NCBI GenBank assembly: GCA_937921525.1
Contig: CAKZUM010000725.1
Location: 1 to 11,342 of the forward strand
DNA: 11,342 bases
Origin: an uncultured Saprospiraceae bacterium
GTDB lineage: Bacteria > Bacteroidota > Bacteroidia > Chitinophagales > Saprospiraceae
Reading direction: 5' to 3'
The notes under the pieces were generated by a model that searched no databases, was not told the origin of the DNA, and was given only the letters and a program-made list of their open reading frames with translations. Position numbers and translations under genes: made by a program. Below, in pieces: positions 1-6,736 of this stretch; within the stretch, counting starts at the first letter, position 1; the number at the start of each line of letters is the position of its first letter.

Positions 1-33
1 TTGATAAAACTAAGCTGACAAAGCTAGGGTTGT

Positions 34-106
34 ATTTTACCACATAGGTACATAGGTCACATAGTAGGACGTATGCTATGTGACCTATGTACCTATGTGG
101 TAAAAT
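34..106. repeat. Perfect 31-bp inverted repeat (palindrome copy 1)
   Basis: Two perfectly complementary 31-base arms (34-64 and 76-106) enclose an 11-base loop. Each arm is itself repetitive, with CATAGGT occurring twice. The outer ends are TTTTACC and GGTAAAA, so a transcript in either direction would form a long AT-rich hairpin. A related copy lies at 2042-2105 on the other side of the sulfite dehydrogenase operon. A bidirectional terminator for an upstream gene outside the window, or a member of a dispersed intergenic repeat family, are the likely readings. The stem is seen directly; the role is inferred. Confidence 0.85.
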
Positions 107-113
107 TGTCAAC

Positions 114-121
114 TACTTTTG
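114..121 (+). promoter_or_regulatory. Possible Bacteroidota -7 box for the sulfite dehydrogenase operon
   Basis: TACTTTTG matches the Bacteroidota -7 consensus TAnnTTTG and lies just after the palindrome. Transcription would start near 128, giving a leader of about 70 bases to the ATG at 197 or 30 bases to the ATG at 158. No TTG-type -33 element lies at the expected distance, where the palindrome arm sits instead. That weakens the call. Confidence 0.35.
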
Positions 122-196
122 TGGTTTAGATAAACTTGTCAGATTACTGAGACAAGAATGTCTAGACTACCTACAATTTATAGAAAAAATTCTCTA

Positions 197-1441
197 ATGA
201 ATAAAACCGTTATAACTAATAGCCGCCGCCGATTTCTAAAAAATGGAGGAATTACAACGCTATCTTTATTAATAGGAACAGACCTATTCACAGCAGATAA
301 TCTACCCAAAAATATACTATCCCCTTCTGTAGATAGGACAGCCTTTTCCTTACCAGGCAAACATCCAGAAATGACGGTATTAAACGACCGCCCTATCAAC
401 GCAGAAGCCCCTCCTCATTTGCTAGATGAACCTTTAACTTCTGGTGATCGTTTCTTTGTGCGCAATAATGGAATCCCTCCATCAATGGATGCAATTGATA
501 CGGATACATGGACGCTAACAATAGAGGGTGAATCGGCTATCAACTCCAAGACCTATACTTTACAAGAGTTGAAAAGTAAATTTAAACAATATACTTATCA
601 GCTAACTTTAGAATGTGGCGGAAATGGTCGGAAAGAATTTAATCCGCCCGCAAAAGGCAATCAGTGGTCTTATGGCGCAGTGGCTTGTGCGGCTTGGACA
701 GGGGTCAGATTAAAAGATGTCTTAGCAGATGTCGGCATTAAATCTGATGCAATATATATAGGGTATCATGGCAAGGACAGCCATCTATCAGGCGATCTAA
801 ATAAACAACCTATTTCTAGAGGTGTACCTATTAAAAAAGCATTAGAGGATGAAAGCTTAATTGCATGGGCAATGAATGGCGAAGATTTACCTCACTTAAA
901 TGGTTACCCATTAAGGTTGGTTTTTGGTGGCTATCCTGCCTCTTGTTCTGGAAAATGGTTAAGTAAAATAGTGGTTAGAAATCAAGTACATGATGGTGCA
1001 AAAATGGCAGCCCCTTCTTATCGAGTGCCCTGCAAACCCGTCTCTCCTGGGACAAAGGTACCTAATGAAAATATGTGTATTATTGAATCAATGCCCGTTA
1101 AATCTTTGATTACTTTTCCCAAGACGGGTGCAACGATTAAACTCAATCAGAAGCTACCTATTAGAGGTCATGCGTGGGCAGGAGATTTAGAAGTAGAGCG
1201 GATGCACTACTCTATTGACTTTGGGGCAACTTGGCAACCATGTGAATTAAGTGCTCCTGCTAATCGTTTAGCTTGGCAACATTTTTCTGCTACTATCATA
1301 TTTCCAGAAACAGGCTACTACGAAGTATGGGCCAAAGCAACGGCTAATAATGGAAAATCCCAACCAATGGTTTTACCCGGCTGGAATCCAAAAGGGTATT
1401 TGAATAATGCCTGTCATCGGCTAGCTATAAAAGTTGTCTAA
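197..1441 (+). CDS. sorA: Sulfite dehydrogenase, molybdopterin catalytic subunit (SorA-like), Tat-exported
   Basis: This is a sulfite oxidase-family molybdenum enzyme, expected to oxidise sulfite to sulfate in the periplasm. The N terminus has a twin-arginine motif SRRRFLK (residues 9-15 from this start) followed by a short hydrophobic stretch. The molybdenum cofactor domain includes FFVRNNG (about 86-92) and LECGGNGR, whose Cys140 matches the family's Mo-ligating cysteine. PASCSGKWLSKI is the family's usual KWL segment. The last 120 or so residues look like the Mo-co dimerisation domain (RGHAWAG, MHYSIDFGATWQPCEL). An in-frame ATG at 158 would add 13 residues; I prefer 197 because it gives a compact Tat n-region and an A-rich leader. 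The next gene, a cytochrome c, starts one base after the stop, which points to a SorAB-type complex. SoxC sulfane dehydrogenase is a close relative and cannot be excluded, but no other sox gene is visible. Confidence 0.85.
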   Translation: MNKTVITNSRRRFLKNGGITTLSLLIGTDLFTADNLPKNILSPSVDRTAFSLPGKHPEMTVLNDRPINAEAPPHLLDEPLTSGDRFFVRNNGIPPSMDAIDTDTWTLTIEGESAINSKTYTLQELKSKFKQYTYQLTLECGGNGRKEFNPPAKGNQWSYGAVACAAWTGVRLKDVLADVGIKSDAIYIGYHGKDSHLSGDLNKQPISRGVPIKKALEDESLIAWAMNGEDLPHLNGYPLRLVFGGYPASCSGKWLSKIVVRNQVHDGAKMAAPSYRVPCKPVSPGTKVPNENMCIIESMPVKSLITFPKTGATIKLNQKLPIRGHAWAGDLEVERMHYSIDFGATWQPCELSAPANRLAWQHFSATIIFPETGYYEVWAKATANNGKSQPMVLPGWNPKGYLNNACHRLAIKVV

Positions 1442-1442
1442 T

Positions 1443-1955
1443 ATGCCTAGTGAAAAAGAGTACTTAGAAAAAGAACATTTGCTCAAAAACTTTAGTCTGT
1501 TTATTACGATTGTTAAAACAATGTTGTTTATCATTTGTGGTGCATTATTGTATGTCGGTTTTGGAGATAAATTTGATTTTGATTTTCAAAAACAAGCGAT
1601 TAAGCAATCTAGGTATGCGAATAGCCAATCCTCTTTTGATGAGGAAGATTGGGATAAAGTAGAAAATGGTATTCATGTCGCTAGTGGCCTAGTCTATGTA
1701 GATAATTTTGATATTATCAGAGCCAATTGTACGGCTTGTCATTCTGGAAAATTAGTCGCTCAAAATCGATCTACTAGGGAGGGTTGGAAACAAATGATTC
1801 GTTGGATGCAAGAGACGCAAGGTCTGTGGGATTTGGGTAAAAACGAACCTATTATTTTAGATTATTTGGCAAAGTATTATGCACCTGAGGAAGTGGGGCG
1901 GCGAGCTAATATTGATATGGCAGAGGTGGAATGGTATATCTTGGAGTTAGACTAA
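1443..1955 (+). CDS. sorB: Membrane-anchored monohaem cytochrome c, SorB-like electron acceptor
   Basis: This is a 170-residue protein with an N-terminal hydrophobic helix (about residues 17-41) that probably works as an uncleaved anchor. A single c-type haem site follows, CTACH at residues 96-100. Downstream, the methionine-rich MIRWMQETQGLW segment could supply the axial Met; this segment is familiar from cytochromes paired with sulfite dehydrogenases. The ATG lies one base after the stop of the molybdenum subunit, so translational coupling is likely. A TTG at 1434 would add three residues and overlap the upstream gene; ATG is preferred. The inferred role is to take electrons from the sulfite dehydrogenase and deliver them to a terminal oxidase at the outer face of the inner membrane. 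Confidence 0.8.
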   Translation: MPSEKEYLEKEHLLKNFSLFITIVKTMLFIICGALLYVGFGDKFDFDFQKQAIKQSRYANSQSSFDEEDWDKVENGIHVASGLVYVDNFDIIRANCTACHSGKLVAQNRSTREGWKQMIRWMQETQGLWDLGKNEPIILDYLAKYYAPEEVGRRANIDMAEVEWYILELD

Positions 1956-2041
1956 TAGTAGTTGAATGAACTTACAACTACTATAAAAATCCATTAGATC
2001 TTTAGTGTGAACGAAAAGGCAATTTAACTATAGGTTTTTTA

Positions 2042-2105
2042 AAACCACATAGGTACATAGGTCATATAGTATAAAGCCTATATGACCTATGTACCTATAT
2101 GGTTT
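2042..2105. terminator. Palindrome copy 2, likely bidirectional terminator between convergent genes
   Basis: Arms 2042-2069 and 2078-2105 (28 bases) pair except at one position, C2048 opposite A2099, around an 8-base loop. In a minus-strand transcript that position becomes a G-U pair, so the hairpin is complete for the hydrolase mRNA. Four U residues follow in the minus direction, and an AT-rich tract (TTTAAATATTTTTA) follows in the plus direction. It sits between the convergent cytochrome and hydrolase genes. The core matches the palindrome at 34-106, with paired base changes in both arms. Confidence 0.65.
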
Positions 2106-2113
2106 AAATATTT

Positions 2114-3046
2114 TTACTCCGTCATCTGAATAAACTGCTGTATCAAAGCCACCAAAGTTTCTGGCGCATCCTCTTGACAAAAATGTCCTGCATTCGCCAA
2201 CTCTACAATAGGTCCTTTTGGGAATAAGCGCCTAAAGTCATCCATCACCATGGCAGGTGGCATTGCTCGATCCAACATGCCTTCTGCAAGCATCGCTGGT
2301 TTAGCTCGCAATTTTTCTAAGTTCCCTGTTTTTACTCCAGCAATTACATAATCTCTGATACGCCCCAAGGCAGCATCTAATGGAAATTCTACCGCTGCAA
2401 TCGTTTCTGCTTTAGTCGCAAAAGGAGCTGAATACGCATTGAGCCAATCTTTAGTAACGGCGGCATCATTATGAAAATACAACCTTTTCATATTGTGATG
2501 AACATGAGAACCTAGCCTTTCCATGATGTGTCTATACGTCCCATCTTTATAAGTTTTAAGCACCCATTTAAACCAAGAAGAGTCCGTTAACTTAGCATCT
2601 GTGGAGGCAGGAATATCCTTTACAAATGGGCTGTAGCCCATCATCGTATTCATCATACATATCCGCTTCACTCGGTCTGGATGGCGTAAAGTAAATGCGC
2701 CTGCAATCGGTCCTCCCCAATCTTGACAAACAATAGTTATATCTTTTAAATCTAAATGCTCGACTAGAGCAATTAAATTTTCTACATGCGTTTTAAAAGA
2801 ATACTCTGCTTTAGGAGGCGTTTCACTTTTGCCATAGCCCATCATATCTGGTGCGATTACCCGATGTGTTTTGGATAAGGGCGGAATAAAATTTCGGTAT
2901 AGGTAAGACCAAGTTGGTTGTCCATGCAAACATAATATCGGTTCGCCTTTTCCTTCATCCGCATAATGCATTCTAAAACCCTGCCCTTTAAAAAAATTGG
3001 GCTTGAAGGGATACGTACCGTTGAAGGTTTCCTTTGCTTTTATCAT
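2114..3046 (-). CDS. Alpha/beta hydrolase, haloalkane dehalogenase-like
   Basis: The 310-residue length and motif order fit haloalkane dehalogenases. LCLHGQPTWSYLYR (about 38-51) is the oxyanion-hole loop. VCQDWGG places an aspartate nucleophile at D109, followed by W110, the usual halide-binding Trp. D259 in GMLDR fits the DhlA-type catalytic acid position, and H288 in NAGHF is the catalytic histidine. The aspartate nucleophile separates it from serine esterases. Where dehalogenases carry Glu or Asn after HG, this protein has Gln43, so halide removal is not assured; an epoxide hydrolase or other C-X hydrolase is possible. No signal peptide is seen, so it is probably cytoplasmic. It converges on the cytochrome gene and diverges from the DUF1330 gene. 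The start is the ATG at 3046, preceded by an AT-rich leader. Confidence 0.75.
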   Translation of the reverse strand: MIKAKETFNGTYPFKPNFFKGQGFRMHYADEGKGEPILCLHGQPTWSYLYRNFIPPLSKTHRVIAPDMMGYGKSETPPKAEYSFKTHVENLIALVEHLDLKDITIVCQDWGGPIAGAFTLRHPDRVKRICMMNTMMGYSPFVKDIPASTDAKLTDSSWFKWVLKTYKDGTYRHIMERLGSHVHHNMKRLYFHNDAAVTKDWLNAYSAPFATKAETIAAVEFPLDAALGRIRDYVIAGVKTGNLEKLRAKPAMLAEGMLDRAMPPAMVMDDFRRLFPKGPIVELANAGHFCQEDAPETLVALIQQFIQMTE

Positions 3047-3074
3047 GGTAGGAGTATTATCAATTAAATGAAAT

Positions 3075-3082
3075 CAAATGTA
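3075..3082 (-). promoter_or_regulatory. Possible -7 box for the hydrolase gene
   Basis: Read on the minus strand, the sequence is TACATTTG, a full match to TAnnTTTG and identical to the box proposed for the BlaI-type gene. It would start transcription near 3068, leaving about 22 bases before the ATG. No TTG stands at the usual -33 distance. Confidence 0.45.
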
Positions 3083-3110
3083 GAAATAAAATCTATTCTA
3101 TTATAATACC

Positions 3111-3126
3111 TAGTATTTAAATACTA
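3111..3126. promoter_or_regulatory. 16-bp perfect palindrome, candidate operator
   Basis: TAGTATTTAAATACTA is a perfect dyad without a spacer. It lies in the divergent intergenic region about 45-60 bases upstream of the proposed hydrolase start point and 90 bases before the DUF1330 gene. The size and position suit a dimeric regulator's binding site. AT-rich palindromes can arise by chance, and no regulator gene lies next to it. Confidence 0.35.
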
Positions 3127-3141
3127 ATTTAGGGCTTAGGA

Positions 3142-3176
3142 TACGTTTACTAAACCTTTGAGGTTTAGTAAACGTA
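3142..3176. repeat. 16-bp hairpin with 3-base loop in divergent intergenic region
   Basis: Arms 3142-3157 and 3161-3176 are perfectly complementary, with loop TTG and inner sequence ACTAAACCT/AGGTTTAGT. It sits between two genes that diverge, so it cannot be a terminator for either. It may be an operator, an mRNA leader structure of the DUF1330 gene, or a dispersed intergenic repeat. Confidence 0.6.
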
Positions 3177-3216
3177 AATCTCAAAATCTAACCACATCAT
3201 AATAAAATTAATATAA

Positions 3217-3615
3217 ATGAACCTAACAAATCAAGTAATTCCTTCTAAAGAAGCGTTCGTAAAATTTATTAAAGAATACCCGGCTAACACACCTATTACG
3301 ATGGTGAACATTTTAAAATTCAAAGAAAAATCTGGACGAGGAGAAGAGACTGGAAAGCAAGCCTATCTAAAATATAGTAAGAACATGGAGCCGCTAATGA
3401 AAGCCGCAGAAGCGAAAGTTGTTTGGATGGGCAGTCTGACGCATACCCTCATTGGCGATTCTGAGACACAAGCAGATATGGTAATAATAGTTGCCTACCC
3501 AAGTAAGGAACATTTCCTTGCCATGACTTCCACTCCTGAATATGAAGAGATTAGTAAAGATAGAAAAGTAGCTTTAGAATATGGGGGCTTGATGGCTAGT
3601 ACTACTATTGGATGA
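3217..3615 (+). CDS. DUF1330-type small protein (dimeric alpha/beta barrel fold)
   Basis: The 132-residue protein has the pattern of the DUF1330 family: ITMVNILKFKEKSG (about 27-40), AYLKYSKNMEPLMKAAEAKVVWMG (49-72), a short strand with LIGDSE, then MVIIVAYPSKEHFLAMTSTPEYEEISKDR (88-116). Members form small ferredoxin-like dimeric barrels with no agreed reaction. There is no signal peptide or membrane segment. The ATG follows an A/T-rich leader with no Shine-Dalgarno sequence, as is usual in the phylum. It is divergent from the hydrolase and could be co-regulated with it through the dyads between them, but nothing in the sequence proves a functional link. Confidence 0.7.
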   Translation: MNLTNQVIPSKEAFVKFIKEYPANTPITMVNILKFKEKSGRGEETGKQAYLKYSKNMEPLMKAAEAKVVWMGSLTHTLIGDSETQADMVIIVAYPSKEHFLAMTSTPEYEEISKDRKVALEYGGLMASTTIG

Positions 3616-3646
3616 AAAAGAGTAGAGAGATCTAAATCTTATTAAC

Positions 3647-3718
3647 TACGAAGATTTTCGTATTAAAATTTGGATATACGAAATTCTTCGTATACATTTG
3701 TATACGAAATAGTTCGTA
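3647..3718 (+). promoter_or_regulatory. Nested operator dyads over the blaI-type promoter
   Basis: Three dyads share the form TACGAA-N4-TTCGTA, at 3647-3662, 3677-3692 and 3703-3718; the second extends to TATACGAA-N4-TTCGTATA. The facing halves of dyads two and three make a further dyad at 3687-3708, with 10-base arms and a 2-base centre. Its core, TACA-TT-TGTA (3693-3702), has the layout known for BlaI/MecI operators. The repressor encoded just downstream probably binds here and represses its own transcription. The dyads are seen directly; the binding is inferred. Confidence 0.75.
3669..3700 (+). promoter_or_regulatory. Bacteroidota-type promoter for blaI-like/M56 operon
   Basis: TTTG at 3669-3672 and TACATTTG at 3693-3700 are separated by 20 bases, matching the phylum's -33 and -7 elements (TTTG and TAnnTTTG). 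Transcription would begin near 3707, about 29 bases before the ATG at 3736. The -7 box lies inside the TACA-N2-TGTA dyad, so bound repressor would cover it. Confidence 0.7.
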
Positions 3719-3735
3719 GATACAAAATTATCGCT

Positions 3736-4113
3736 ATGTCAAACAGTAAGCCGACGGAATCGGAATTGGAAATTTTGCAAATTCTTTGGGAGCATGGGCC
3801 TGTACCTGTTCGATTTGTGCATGAGATATTAGCCACTCAAAAAGCAGTAGGCTATACGACTACGCTGAAGTTGATGCAGATTATGGCAGAAAAAGGCTTG
3901 GTAAACAGAGATACTACTAATCGGACGCACATATATGTAGCTGCTATCAGCGAGGAACAAACTCAGCAGCAGTTATTAGACAAATTTGTAGCGGGTACTT
4001 TCCGTGGTTCTGCCATGAAACTAGTGATGCAAGCATTAGGGAACAACACGGCATCCAAAGAAGAATTGGATCAAATTAAAGCTTTGATTCAAAAAATTGA
4101 GAATGAAGGGTAA
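3736..4113 (+). CDS. BlaI/MecI/CopY-family transcriptional repressor
   Basis: The 125-residue protein opens with a winged helix-turn-helix, ESELEILQILWEHGPVPVRFVHEIL (about 8-32). The recognition helix lies around GYTTTLKLMQIMAEKGLVNRD (39-59). The C-terminal helices (about 73-125) should dimerise and include the region cleaved in BlaI/MecI proteins. A TTG at 3670 opens a longer frame, but that extension lies inside the promoter and operator array, and the family signature starts right after the ATG at 3736. The M56 metallopeptidase gene follows after 44 bases with no terminator, the classic repressor-sensor pairing. By analogy the peptidase destroys this repressor when the signal arrives. 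No beta-lactamase gene is visible, so antibiotic sensing should not be assumed. Confidence 0.9.
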   Translation: MSNSKPTESELEILQILWEHGPVPVRFVHEILATQKAVGYTTTLKLMQIMAEKGLVNRDTTNRTHIYVAAISEEQTQQQLLDKFVAGTFRGSAMKLVMQALGNNTASKEELDQIKALIQKIENEG

Positions 4114-4157
4114 GAATAATTGACGAAATAATAATTTAAAAAAATAATTTTCGCACA

Positions 4158-6500
4158 ATGGAAGTTATCAACCAACTTTTTTCAGATTCCTTTATTGAAG
4201 CCTTTGGCTGGACTGTTTTGCATTCCCTTTGGCAGGCTACTTTGATTGCGATTATAACAGGTTTTTTATTATTAGCCTGCCGTAAGAAAAGTGCGAATAC
4301 TCGATATAATATTGCGGCTTTTGGTATGTTATCTATATTCGTTGCAGCGGTTGGCACCTTTTGGTATTTGTATCAATCCAATTTTTCCACTCCTGTAGCA
4401 GTAGGCCTGACGGCTAATTTGAGTGGGATCGTAGAAGGTATAGAATTGGAAGCTATATCAACGACTTCTATTCAAAGTTTCCAAGAATATTTCAATAACC
4501 ATCTACCATTGATTGTTACTTTATGGTTGATGGGAGCCACCGTGTTTTTCCTTCGTTTATTAGGTGGCTTAATCTATATTCAACACCTACGAAATCATTG
4601 TATTAAAATAATGGATAATGTTTGGTTAGATACGTTAAGTGATCTTTCTAAAAAATTATCAAGAGATAAATTCATTGCTTTAGCAGAGTCCGAGTTGGTA
4701 AAAGTACCCCTAGTTATTGGTCACCTCAAACCATTGATTCTTTTTCCTATTGGTATGATTAATCAGTTGAGTCCACGAGAAGTAGAAGCTATTTTGGCAC
4801 ATGAATTAGCCCATATTTCTAGGAATGATTATCTAGTCAATATTATCCAATCCATCATAGAAACTTTATTTTATTATCATCCAGCAGTCTGGTGGTTGTC
4901 TTGGCAAATCCAAACAGAAAGAGAACATTGTTGTGATGATATTGCTATCAAATTAAATGGCAATTCTTTAAGCTATGCAAAAGCATTATTGAAATTACAA
5001 GAATTAGCGAATGCTCCTACCCCTAGTTTTGCGATGCCTTTTGCTGGTCGCAAAAACCAACTATTAGGTAGAATTCAGCGTGTATTAAATCACCCACAAA
5101 AAAAATCCAACTTTATGGAAAAATTAATCGCAACTAGTTTGTTAACTGTTTTGGTATTGTTCTTTTCTGTTAATGCGAATTCTTTCACTGCGCCAGTAGA
5201 AAAAGAAACTAGTGAAATCATTAAAACAGAGGACAAGCCAGCAAAAAATACGAGTGTCAAAAGTTCGACTAGTAAAAAAACGACTAGTGCTAAGTATATC
5301 ACATCAGATGTAAGTGAAAATAGAAATAAAAACGATAAGGAGTACAAGACTCCTTTACTACAACAATTAGCAGATATTATACCACTGCTTGAAAGAACAA
5401 ACCTTTCTTCCATAGATACTATACCAACTAAATCAAAAAATTCCTCTCGCTATTCGTATCATTTTTCAAATGGAAAAACAGTAGAAATTGAATCAAATAA
5501 TGGAGAAGTTAACTCTTTGAAGATTGATGGAAAACATATCCCTAAGAATGATTGGGATAAATACCAAGAAGAGTTAGCCTCTTTGAAGAATGTACCAGCA
5601 CCACCGACTCCTCCTTCAAGAAATAGAATGTCACCACCAGCTCCACCAGCGCCACCTTCTGCTCCTAGATTTGCGCCGCCAGTGCCTCCCTCTGCACCAG
5701 TTCCACCAAATAAATTATTAGGTAATGCTACAAGAACTAGTCACATAACAAAAGAAGTAGATCGAGAAGGAAATACAGTTATAGTCATTCAATCAGAGGA
5801 TTCAAAAGAACCCATTCGTATTAAAGTAGATGGCGACGATCAATCGTCTATCACCGTTAATGGAGAACAACTAGAAAAAGATATTTTTATTAACGAAGAT
5901 GTAGATATTTCTTTAGAGGAACTATTTGGTAATGAGGACCTAGCTGCCCTAATGGAAGAGACTACCACTTATCAAACGGAAATGGAAAATGAATATGAAG
6001 AAGAAATGAGACAGCATGACGAAGAAACGGAAGAATGGGAAAAAACGCTTGAAAAGGAAATGGATAAGTTCGGAGACGATATGGCATCTTTCGGAGAAGA
6101 CATGGGCTCTTTTGGAGAGGAGATGGGTTCCTTCGGAGAAGACATGGGGTCTTTTGGAGAGGAGATGGGTTCCTTTGGAGAGGCAATGGGAAAATTCGGA
6201 GAAGAATTGGGAAAATCTATTGCAAGTATGGTTATAGATATTCCTGAGGTAAAGGCCAATAAATTGGTCTACGATGAATTAGTGAAAGATGGATATGCAA
6301 AAGAAGGGAAGAAGTTTTCGTATAAATTATCAAAAGATGCATTATACATTAATGGTAAAAAACAATCTAATTCGGTTGCTAAAAAATATAAGCGCATTTA
6401 CGAATCTGCTCTTGGTCGGTCTTTAAAATCAGATGAATGTTCTAAGGTAAGTGGTAAGTATAAAGGCGAAAATAATTTTAGTAGCTCTATTGATTTTTAA
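4158..6500 (+). CDS. M56 family (BlaR1-like) membrane metallopeptidase with unusual sensor region
   Basis: This 780-residue sensor-protease has four predicted membrane helices (about 15-40, 50-71, 116-140, 322-341). The zinc-protease motif HELAH (215-219) and EREHCCDD (254-261), which supplies the third ligand, lie between helices 3 and 4, as in BlaR1. The extracytoplasmic part (about 342-780) has no penicillin-binding domain. It contains a Lys/Ser/Thr-rich stretch, a beta-rich stretch (431-475), a proline-rich linker (480-518), a second beta-rich stretch (528-580), an acidic helix (585-635), seven FGE-type heptads (637-685) and a final domain with the DGYAKEGKKFSYKLSKDALY and INGKKQ pattern (711-736). 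It probably cleaves, or triggers cleavage of, the upstream repressor. The signal is unknown; envelope stress or a cell-wall ligand is a guess. The architecture fits M56 proteins of Bacteroidota better than staphylococcal BlaR1. Confidence 0.88.
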   Translation: MEVINQLFSDSFIEAFGWTVLHSLWQATLIAIITGFLLLACRKKSANTRYNIAAFGMLSIFVAAVGTFWYLYQSNFSTPVAVGLTANLSGIVEGIELEAISTTSIQSFQEYFNNHLPLIVTLWLMGATVFFLRLLGGLIYIQHLRNHCIKIMDNVWLDTLSDLSKKLSRDKFIALAESELVKVPLVIGHLKPLILFPIGMINQLSPREVEAILAHELAHISRNDYLVNIIQSIIETLFYYHPAVWWLSWQIQTEREHCCDDIAIKLNGNSLSYAKALLKLQELANAPTPSFAMPFAGRKNQLLGRIQRVLNHPQKKSNFMEKLIATSLLTVLVLFFSVNANSFTAPVEKETSEIIKTEDKPAKNTSVKSSTSKKTTSAKYITSDVSENRNKNDKEYKTPLLQQLADIIPLLERTNLSSIDTIPTKSKNSSRYSYHFSNGKTVEIESNNGEVNSLKIDGKHIPKNDWDKYQEELASLKNVPAPPTPPSRNRMSPPAPPAPPSAPRFAPPVPPSAPVPPNKLLGNATRTSHITKEVDREGNTVIVIQSEDSKEPIRIKVDGDDQSSITVNGEQLEKDIFINEDVDISLEELFGNEDLAALMEETTTYQTEMENEYEEEMRQHDEETEEWEKTLEKEMDKFGDDMASFGEDMGSFGEEMGSFGEDMGSFGEEMGSFGEAMGKFGEELGKSIASMVIDIPEVKANKLVYDELVKDGYAKEGKKFSYKLSKDALYINGKKQSNSVAKKYKRIYESALGRSLKSDECSKVSGKYKGENNFSSSIDF
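6066..6212 (+). repeat. Seven in-frame 21-base repeats (FGEEM-type heptads)
   Basis: The repeats encode KFGDDMA, SFGEDMG, SFGEEMG, SFGEDMG, SFGEEMG, SFGEAMG and KFGEELG. Heptads two to five alternate EDM and EEM, and the DNA shows a matching 42-base higher-order period, nearly identical between copies. Phe and Met recur at alternating 4 and 3 residue intervals, as in a coiled coil, but two Gly per heptad are unusual for one. The array probably grew by duplication and may vary in copy number between strains. Confidence 0.9.
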
Positions 6501-6633
6501 AAAGTAATTGATATTTGAACACTGGAAGCAAGCAAATAATTCATCCGATCAATTGCAGTGGAATGTCGTTAACTTAAGAAAATAATGCAGCTTATTGTGG
6601 CGTGATTCAACGCGGAGCTACTTCGTAGCCACA
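6501..6633. other. Intergenic segment, predicted 3' exon of the group II intron
   Basis: No gene is seen between the M56 stop and the predicted intron end. No clear intrinsic terminator follows the M56 gene. The main structure is the folded element at 6596-6633 described separately. Confidence 0.5.
6596..6633. repeat. Three-way-junction dyad abutting the intron 3' end
   Basis: An outer stem TGTG/CACA (6596-6599 with 6630-6633) encloses two hairpins. One is GCGT-GATTCA-ACGC (6600-6613) and the other is GCTAC-TTC-GTAGC (6617-6629). All stems are perfectly paired, and only three bases (GGA) separate the hairpins. The element ends exactly at the predicted first base of the 3' exon, which suggests that the intron targeted a structured intergenic repeat. 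Confidence 0.55.
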
Positions 6634-6736
6634 GTAGAGTAGAGAACAGGGTATTTCATTACAGCTACCACCTCTTATACACAAGCTTCAGAGGTCTTTA
6701 CATAGTCAGTAAGATTTACCCTGTTTCCCCCTCGTC

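Noticed and set aside
178..399. Minus-strand 73-codon ORF
   Set aside because: It is antisense to the N-terminal part of the sulfite dehydrogenase gene and has no recognisable features.
3670..3735. N-terminal extension of the repressor from a TTG start
   Set aside because: The extension lies in the promoter and operator array. The family's first helix begins just after the ATG at 3736.
5962..6259. Overlapping ORFs on both strands across the heptad repeats
   Set aside because: They are low-complexity translations of the repeated DNA in other frames; the M56 frame explains the region.
3736..6500. Classical beta-lactam resistance locus (blaI-blaR1)
   Set aside because: The sensor has no penicillin-binding domain and no beta-lactamase gene is present in the window.
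6604..6638. Integron attC-like core (ATTCAAC) and similarity to the right-edge repeat (TTCAACGC then AGTAGA)
   Set aside because: No matching GTTRRRY partner lies at attC distance, and the AGTAGA match crosses the predicted intron boundary, so chance similarity is more likely.
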